Shown here in pieces: positions 6,089 through 9,888 of a stretch of 9,888 bases of DNA. Positions within the stretch are counted from its first letter, which is position 1; every line of letters begins with the position of its first letter. The DNA lies in contig QIHJ01000261.1 in NCBI GenBank assembly GCA_003229065.1, positions 1-9,888 of the forward strand, in the 5' to 3' direction. Both the position numbers and the translations under genes were made by a program. Source of the stretch: Candidatus Dadabacteria bacterium. Its GTDB lineage: Bacteria; Desulfobacterota_D; UBA1144; Nemesobacterales; UBA2774. A model generated the notes under the pieces. It was not told where the DNA came from. It worked only from the letters and a program-made list of their open reading frames with translations, and searched no databases.

Positions 6089-7024
6089 ATGCTCAATTTT
6101 TGGTCCAAAGAAGCTAAAGTCAGAAAGAATGCCGGGCAGATACTATCGCAGACGAAATCCGTTCTAGATAAAAATATCTCTAAAATAAACCCGGGCTCGG
6201 CAGCGCTTATTAAACAGAGGATAGGCAGTCTTGAGGCGGCGCTTGCGGAGGGTGATACGAAAGACATCTTAATTGAGGCTGACGCGCTTGAAGGCGCTTC
6301 ACACGACTACCTCTCCAAGTATGCCAAATCAAAGCTACGTCAGAATATAGAAGCGCTCGTCTTTGCAGTCGTTCTGGCTCTTCTTATAAGAACCTTTATC
6401 TTCCAGCCCTTCAAGATCCCTTCAGGCTCGATGATACCTACGCTCTTGGTGGGTGATCACCTGCTTGTGAATAAATTTATATACGGGACGAAAATACCCT
6501 TTAGTGATAAAGTGGTGTTCCCGATAAAAGACATAGAGCGCGGGGATGTAATAGTCTTCACTTACCCCAATTCTGAAAGAGACCCTTCAAAAAAAGGTGT
6601 ATATTATATTAAACGTGTAGTCGGGCTTTCCGGAGACAGAATAGATATTGAAGGTCGCTCCCTTCTTATAAACGGTCAGAAAGTACCTATGCAGTTTATA
6701 GGCACCTATCTCGACAAGCGAAACGGCGAGGCGTTTGACGAATATGATGAAGACCTTTACGGGGATGACCACAAGGTGATTTTCCGGAAAGGTAAGGAAA
6801 ACACGAATACCGGACATTATATGCCGGTGACGAAGGTGCCCCAAGGAAAAGTATTCGTTATGGGCGACAACAGAGATAACAGTCAGGACTCAAGGTACTG
6901 GGGGTTTGTTCCGATAGAGAATATTGCAGGAAAGGCTTTTGTGATTCACTGGTCCTGGGATTTTGATAACCCGGATCTAAAAGATAAAGTTAGGTGGGGA
7001 AGGATTCTTTCGGGTATTGACTAA
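6089..7024 (+). CDS. lepB: Signal peptidase I
   Basis: Type I signal peptidase (peptidase family S26), which cleaves signal peptides from exported proteins at the outer face of the inner membrane. One transmembrane helix lies at about 86-105. Directly after it is the box IPSGSMIPTL with catalytic serine S114. The general base is K175 in YYIKRVVGLSGDRI, and GDNRDNSQDSRYWG (259-272) is the conserved box E. The enzyme has 311 residues; the first 85 form a charged, helix-prone extension before the membrane helix, where many single-helix homologues have only 10-30 residues. I recall similar extensions in some deltaproteobacterial enzymes. ATG 6089 is the only usable start: the frame is closed by TAA at 6059-6061. 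No SD is visible, and the promoter predicts a leader of about 6 nt. It leads a tight operon with a DUF4845-like gene, pyrR, pyrB and pyrC. Confidence 0.95.
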   Translation: MLNFWSKEAKVRKNAGQILSQTKSVLDKNISKINPGSAALIKQRIGSLEAALAEGDTKDILIEADALEGASHDYLSKYAKSKLRQNIEALVFAVVLALLIRTFIFQPFKIPSGSMIPTLLVGDHLLVNKFIYGTKIPFSDKVVFPIKDIERGDVIVFTYPNSERDPSKKGVYYIKRVVGLSGDRIDIEGRSLLINGQKVPMQFIGTYLDKRNGEAFDEYDEDLYGDDHKVIFRKGKENTNTGHYMPVTKVPQGKVFVMGDNRDNSQDSRYWGFVPIENIAGKAFVIHWSWDFDNPDLKDKVRWGRILSGID

Positions 7025-7036
7025 ATCACCGGTGAT
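7025..7036. repeat. 12-bp perfect palindrome after lepB
   Basis: ATCACCGGTGAT is a perfect palindrome directly following the lepB stop codon and ending 9 nt before the AGGAGG of the next gene. It could be a protein-binding site or a chance event in a 33-nt gap. Confidence 0.4.
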
Positions 7037-7057
7037 TGCAACAGGAGGGGCAGCTTT

Positions 7058-7411
7058 ATGAATAGCTGGTCTACTATATTCTGGTTACTGGTCCTTGTAC
7101 TAATTTCTTACGTAGGCTTTAAAGTCGTTCCCATATACTATAAAGGTGTGTTGGGCATAAGAGCAGTCTGTCAGGAGAATGCCGATATATACCATAAGTA
7201 CGGACGCGGTTATGTGACCACAAGCATTTCCGAGGCTCTAGAAGACATGGGTATTCCGGCCGATAAGAGACAGTTCAGCATTACAACAGGTAAAGAAGCG
7301 GTTTTCATATCGATATATTATCACGATAGGGCAAACTTTGAGGATTATTACGTAAAGGACTTTGAGTTCGAATACGAGTGCGAGGGAGTGCTGAGGAGCG
7401 TTTACAGATAG
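7058..7411 (+). CDS. Small single-pass membrane protein, DUF4845-like
   Basis: A 117-residue protein of unknown function. It has one N-terminal transmembrane segment (about 6-21, TIFWLLVLVLISYVGF), then VVPIYYKG, and a soluble domain of mixed charge ending in FEFEYECEGVLRSVY. Size, the single membrane anchor followed by a KxxPxYY-like stretch, and position directly after lepB recall DUF4845 proteins, which in many Proteobacteria lie between lepB and rnc. Here pyrR follows instead of rnc. The start at ATG 7058 is well supported by AGGAGG (7045-7050) 7 nt upstream. The soluble part is probably periplasmic if the N-terminus is cytoplasmic. The family call rests on memory of sequence style and context rather than a search. 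Confidence 0.7.
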   Translation: MNSWSTIFWLLVLVLISYVGFKVVPIYYKGVLGIRAVCQENADIYHKYGRGYVTTSISEALEDMGIPADKRQFSITTGKEAVFISIYYHDRANFEDYYVKDFEFEYECEGVLRSVYR

Positions 7412-7414
7412 ACT

Positions 7415-7957
7415 ATGAATAAGACAAGGGACAGAGTAGTTATGGATAAGAACGCCATAAAGCGTACGGTGTTGCGTATCGTGAACGAAATTCTGGAAAG
7501 GAATGAAGGCGCCTCCGAATTGGTTATAATCGGTGTGAGAACAAGAGGAGTACACCTGGCAGAGAGGATATTAAAGATAATTAAGAAGCTTGAAGGGATC
7601 GAGCCTCTTTTGGGTATGCTCGATATAACGCTATACAGGGACGACCTCAGACGAAAGACCGAATGGCCCAAGGTAAAAAAGACTGAGATAAAATTTTCTG
7701 TAGAAGATAAGGTGGTTATACTGGTTGACGATGTAATATATACGGGCCGTACTACGAGGGCCGCGCTTGAGGAAATAATGGACTTCGGAAGACCATCTTC
7801 CATACAGCTTGCGGTTTTGGTTGACCGGGGACATAGAGAGCTCCCGATACAGCCTGATTATGCCGGGTGCACGATAGACACCCTGAGCAAAGAAAAGGTT
7901 AGAGTACATCTTAAGGAAAATGACGGCAATGACGAAGTTAAGGTGTTACGGGGTTAA
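7415..7957 (+). CDS. pyrR: Bifunctional PyrR: pyr regulator / uracil phosphoribosyltransferase
   Basis: PyrR, a type I phosphoribosyltransferase fold protein of 180 residues. In Bacillus it binds pyr mRNA in response to UMP/UTP and also converts uracil and PRPP to UMP. The PRPP loop is [15 protein letters not shown] at 101-115, and [21 protein letters not shown] at 125-145 is a near-exact family signature. DITLYRDDL (70-78) is the flexible-loop region typical of PyrR and absent from other PRTases. It begins 3 nt after the preceding stop and ends 2 nt before pyrB, so translation is probably coupled. No close SD precedes ATG 7415; the alternative ATG 7442 would drop nine residues, but the longer form matches the Bacillus N-terminus better. 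I see no PyrR-binding stem-loop or terminator next to pyrR or pyrB, so RNA regulation is not demonstrated here. Confidence 0.94.
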   Translation: MNKTRDRVVMDKNAIKRTVLRIVNEILERNEGASELVIIGVRTRGVHLAERILKIIKKLEGIEPLLGMLDITLYRDDLRRKTEWPKVKKTEIKFSVEDKVVILVDDVIYTGRTTRAALEEIMDFGRPSSIQLAVLVDRGHRELPIQPDYAGCTIDTLSKEKVRVHLKENDGNDEVKVLRG

Positions 7958-7959
7958 CT

Positions 7960-8889
7960 ATGGATTTTAACCGCAGGCACATCCTGGGACTTGAGGAGCT
8001 GTCGGCTGAGGAGATAACACTTATTCTCGATACGGCTGAGTCCATGAAAGAGGTGTCTGAGAGGGATGTAAAGAAAGTTCCCGCGCTAAGGGGTGTTACC
8101 GTTTGCAATTTGTTTTACGAGCCGAGTACCAGGACACGCTCGTCGTTTGAGATTGCCGAGAAGCGCTTGAGCGCAGACGTGCTCAATTTCACCCTATCCC
8201 ACAGCAGCGTTTCCAAGGGGGAGACACTCCTTGATACAGCCAGAAGCCTTGAAGCAATGGGTGCAAGCGTAATAGTAATAAGACACCCCATGTCGGGCGC
8301 TCCATGGCTTCTGGCCAAAGAGCTCGACTCCTCTATCATTAACGCAGGCGACGGCTCACACGAGCACCCGAGCCAGGCTCTGCTCGATCTATTTACCATA
8401 AGGGAGATTAAGGGGAGTATAGAGGGGCTCAAGGTTCTTATAGTAGGAGATATACTTCATAGCCGTGTGGCGCGATCCAATATCTGGGGGCTCCTTAAGC
8501 TCGGCGCCGAAGTAAGAGTGGCGGGCCCTCCGACTCTTATCCCTCCATATATTGAGAATATTAATGTCAAGACTTACTATAACCTGGAGGATGCGGTAAA
8601 GGGGGTCGACGTTGTAATAATGCTCAGGATACAGATGGAGAGGCAGGATTCCGAGTTCTTTCCCTCGCTCAGGGAATATGCTAGATTTTATGGACTAAAA
8701 AGAGAAAAATTAAAGTTTGCTGCAAAAGACGTAATCGTAATGCACCCTGGGCCTATCAACAGAGGCATAGAGCTTTCATCCGATATAGCGGACGACGCGG
8801 GCTCCGTGATACTTGAGCAGGTATCTAACGGGATCGCGGTCAGAATGGCCATGTTTTACCTTGTGGCATCCGGAGGAGGAAATTCGTGA
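7960..8889 (+). CDS. pyrB: Aspartate carbamoyltransferase catalytic subunit
   Basis: Catalytic chain of aspartate transcarbamoylase: carbamoyl phosphate plus L-aspartate gives N-carbamoyl-L-aspartate, the committed step of UMP synthesis, as a cytoplasmic trimer. The carbamoyl phosphate site STRTRSSFE is at 56-64, the mobile loop with the catalytic lysine at 85-88 (SKGE, K86), HPSQALLD at 136-143, the aspartate-binding MLRIQMER at 221-228, and HPGPINRG at 262-269. The 309-residue length is normal. No pyrI regulatory chain gene follows; pyrC overlaps its end by 4 nt (GTGA). That resembles operons in which PyrB associates with a PyrC-like chain, though the following gene here looks like an active dihydroorotase. 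Only a weak GGGG precedes ATG 7960, so re-initiation from pyrR is likely. Confidence 0.96.
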   Translation: MDFNRRHILGLEELSAEEITLILDTAESMKEVSERDVKKVPALRGVTVCNLFYEPSTRTRSSFEIAEKRLSADVLNFTLSHSSVSKGETLLDTARSLEAMGASVIVIRHPMSGAPWLLAKELDSSIINAGDGSHEHPSQALLDLFTIREIKGSIEGLKVLIVGDILHSRVARSNIWGLLKLGAEVRVAGPPTLIPPYIENINVKTYYNLEDAVKGVDVVIMLRIQMERQDSEFFPSLREYARFYGLKREKLKFAAKDVIVMHPGPINRGIELSSDIADDAGSVILEQVSNGIAVRMAMFYLVASGGGNS

Positions 8890-9888
8890 GCATCTTAATT
8901 AAGGGCGGACGGGTTATCGATCCCTCGGAGGGTATAGACAAAGTAACGAACGTCCTGATGGAGGATGGAATCATCAAGTCTTTTCCCAGGTCTGCCTCTA
9001 AATATGAAAAAGATCCGAACACTCAAGTAATAGACGCCCGAGGGAAAATAGTTTCGCCCGGGTTTGTAGACATCCATGTTCATCTCAGGGAGCCCGGCTT
9101 CGAGCATAAGGAGACTATTAGATCAGGATGTGAATCGGCGGCGGCGGGCGGCTTCACAACGATAGTATGTATGCCCAATACCAATCCTGTAAACGATAAC
9201 GCCTCTGTAACCGAGTACATACTGCTAAAAGCCCGCACAGAGGGCAAAGTGAACGTATTCCCGATAGGGGCCATAACCAAGGGAGAGAAGGGTGAAAGCC
9301 TGGCGCAGATCGGAGAGATGTATGAGGCTGGGTGCGTGGGGGTATCGGATGACGGTATGCCCGTAATGAATTCCAAAGTTATGCGGCACGCCATGGAATA
9401 TGTAAAGGCTTTCGGTATACCTGTTATTTCACATGCCGAGGACAAGAATCTATCCGGAAACGGCGTGATGAACGAAGGGGAGGTTTCGACACTCTTAGGG
9501 CTCGAAGGCATACCATGCGCATCTGAAGACGTTATGGTGTCCCGCGATATAAACGTAGCCGAGCTCACTGGCGCTCATCTCCATATCTGCCATGTTTCCT
9601 CAGGGGCCTCAGTAAGGCTCATAAGGGCAGCGAAAAGAAGAGGCGTCCGCGTAACAGCCGAAGTCACTCCCCACCACTTTACCCTTACGGATAAGGCGGT
9701 TGACAGCTACGATACCAATGCTAAAATGAACCCTCCTTTAAGAGGCGAGGCCGATCGAAAGGCTTGTATACAGGGGCTTAAAGACGGCACCATAGATGCC
9801 ATTGCTACAGACCATGCGCCTCACAGCGAAGACGAAAAAAAGGTTGAGTTTAATCTGGCCCCATTTGGCATCGTCGGGCTTGAGACTG
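8886..9888 (+). CDS. pyrC: Dihydroorotase, type I (3' end outside window)
   Basis: Zinc amidohydrolase that interconverts N-carbamoyl-L-aspartate and dihydroorotate, the third step of UMP synthesis. The first 334 residues are present and the frame runs off the window. Start is GTG 8886, sharing GTGA with the pyrB stop, with GGAGGAGG upstream as a strong SD. Metal and catalytic residues are in place: H64 and H66 in [11 protein letters not shown]155 in VSDDG (the aspartate that replaces the carbamylated lysine in many type I enzymes), H183 in ISHAED, H236 in CHVSS and D309 in TDHAPH. All are kept, so this should be a catalytically active PyrC rather than the inactive ATCase-associated homologue. 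The missing C-terminus is probably about 90-100 residues. In similar operons carA and carB often follow, beyond this window. Confidence 0.94.
   Translation, partial: MSILIKGGRVIDPSEGIDKVTNVLMEDGIIKSFPRSASKYEKDPNTQVIDARGKIVSPGFVDIHVHLREPGFEHKETIRSGCESAAAGGFTTIVCMPNTNPVNDNASVTEYILLKARTEGKVNVFPIGAITKGEKGESLAQIGEMYEAGCVGVSDDGMPVMNSKVMRHAMEYVKAFGIPVISHAEDKNLSGNGVMNEGEVSTLLGLEGIPCASEDVMVSRDINVAELTGAHLHICHVSSGASVRLIRAAKRRGVRVTAEVTPHHFTLTDKAVDSYDTNAKMNPPLRGEADRKACIQGLKDGTIDAIATDHAPHSEDEKKVEFNLAPFGIVGLET

Noticed and set aside
9080..9568. 162-codon minus-strand ORF
   Set aside because: Antisense to pyrC, whose metal ligands and strong SD mark the plus strand as coding.
8886..9888. Possibility that pyrC is the inactive dihydroorotase-like subunit found with some PyrB proteins
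   Set aside because: All zinc-binding and catalytic residues expected of an active type I enzyme are present.

Overview
The window is about 9.9 kb of bacterial chromosome with moderate G+C and frequent ATA isoleucine codons. The DUF4845-like gene beside lepB and the bifunctional Rel beside gmk suggest a deltaproteobacterial-type or related deep-branching Gram-negative lineage (Desulfobacterota, Dadabacteria or similar). There is no rRNA or other lineage marker, so this placement is only a guess. I see no tRNA, rRNA, CRISPR array, insertion sequence or phage gene.

Layout. (1) Bases 1-927, minus strand: a small arsenic cassette. An ArsR/SmtB repressor (604-927) is followed by an ArsM-like SAM-dependent methyltransferase (423 to beyond base 1, cut by the window edge). 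A perfect inverted repeat upstream of arsR is a candidate operator. (2) Bases 928-1259: a divergent intergenic region. (3) Bases 1260-1937, plus strand: a HAD-superfamily phosphatase or phosphoglucomutase-like gene with a possible Rho-independent terminator overlapping its 3' end. (4) Bases 1979-3067: manC, GDP-mannose pyrophosphorylase, with no Shine-Dalgarno and a promoter that would start transcription at the ATG itself. (5) Bases 3158-5929: gmk and rel (guanylate kinase, then bifunctional (p)ppGpp synthetase/hydrolase), a GTP and stringent-response pair from which the usual intervening rpoZ is missing. (6) Bases 6089-9888: a tightly packed run of lepB, a DUF4845-like membrane protein, pyrR, pyrB and pyrC (cut by the window end), apparently led by one near-consensus promoter 13 bases before the lepB ATG.

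How the genes work together. Gmk makes GDP from GMP; Rel uses GTP/GDP for alarmone synthesis and also hydrolyses the alarmone. ManC spends GTP to make GDP-mannose for surface glycans. PyrB and PyrC carry out the second and third steps of UMP synthesis, with PyrR as their likely regulator or uracil salvage enzyme. LepB removes signal peptides from exported proteins. ArsR and ArsM form a self-contained arsenite-sensing and methylating unit.

Most of the window is ordinary housekeeping sequence and I found no clearly new system. The points most worth a second look are two SD-less genes with promoters placed for leaderless or near-leaderless transcripts, an ArsR with an unusual cysteine arrangement and two related palindromes around its gene, and pyrR lying inside a lepB operon with no visible attenuator.
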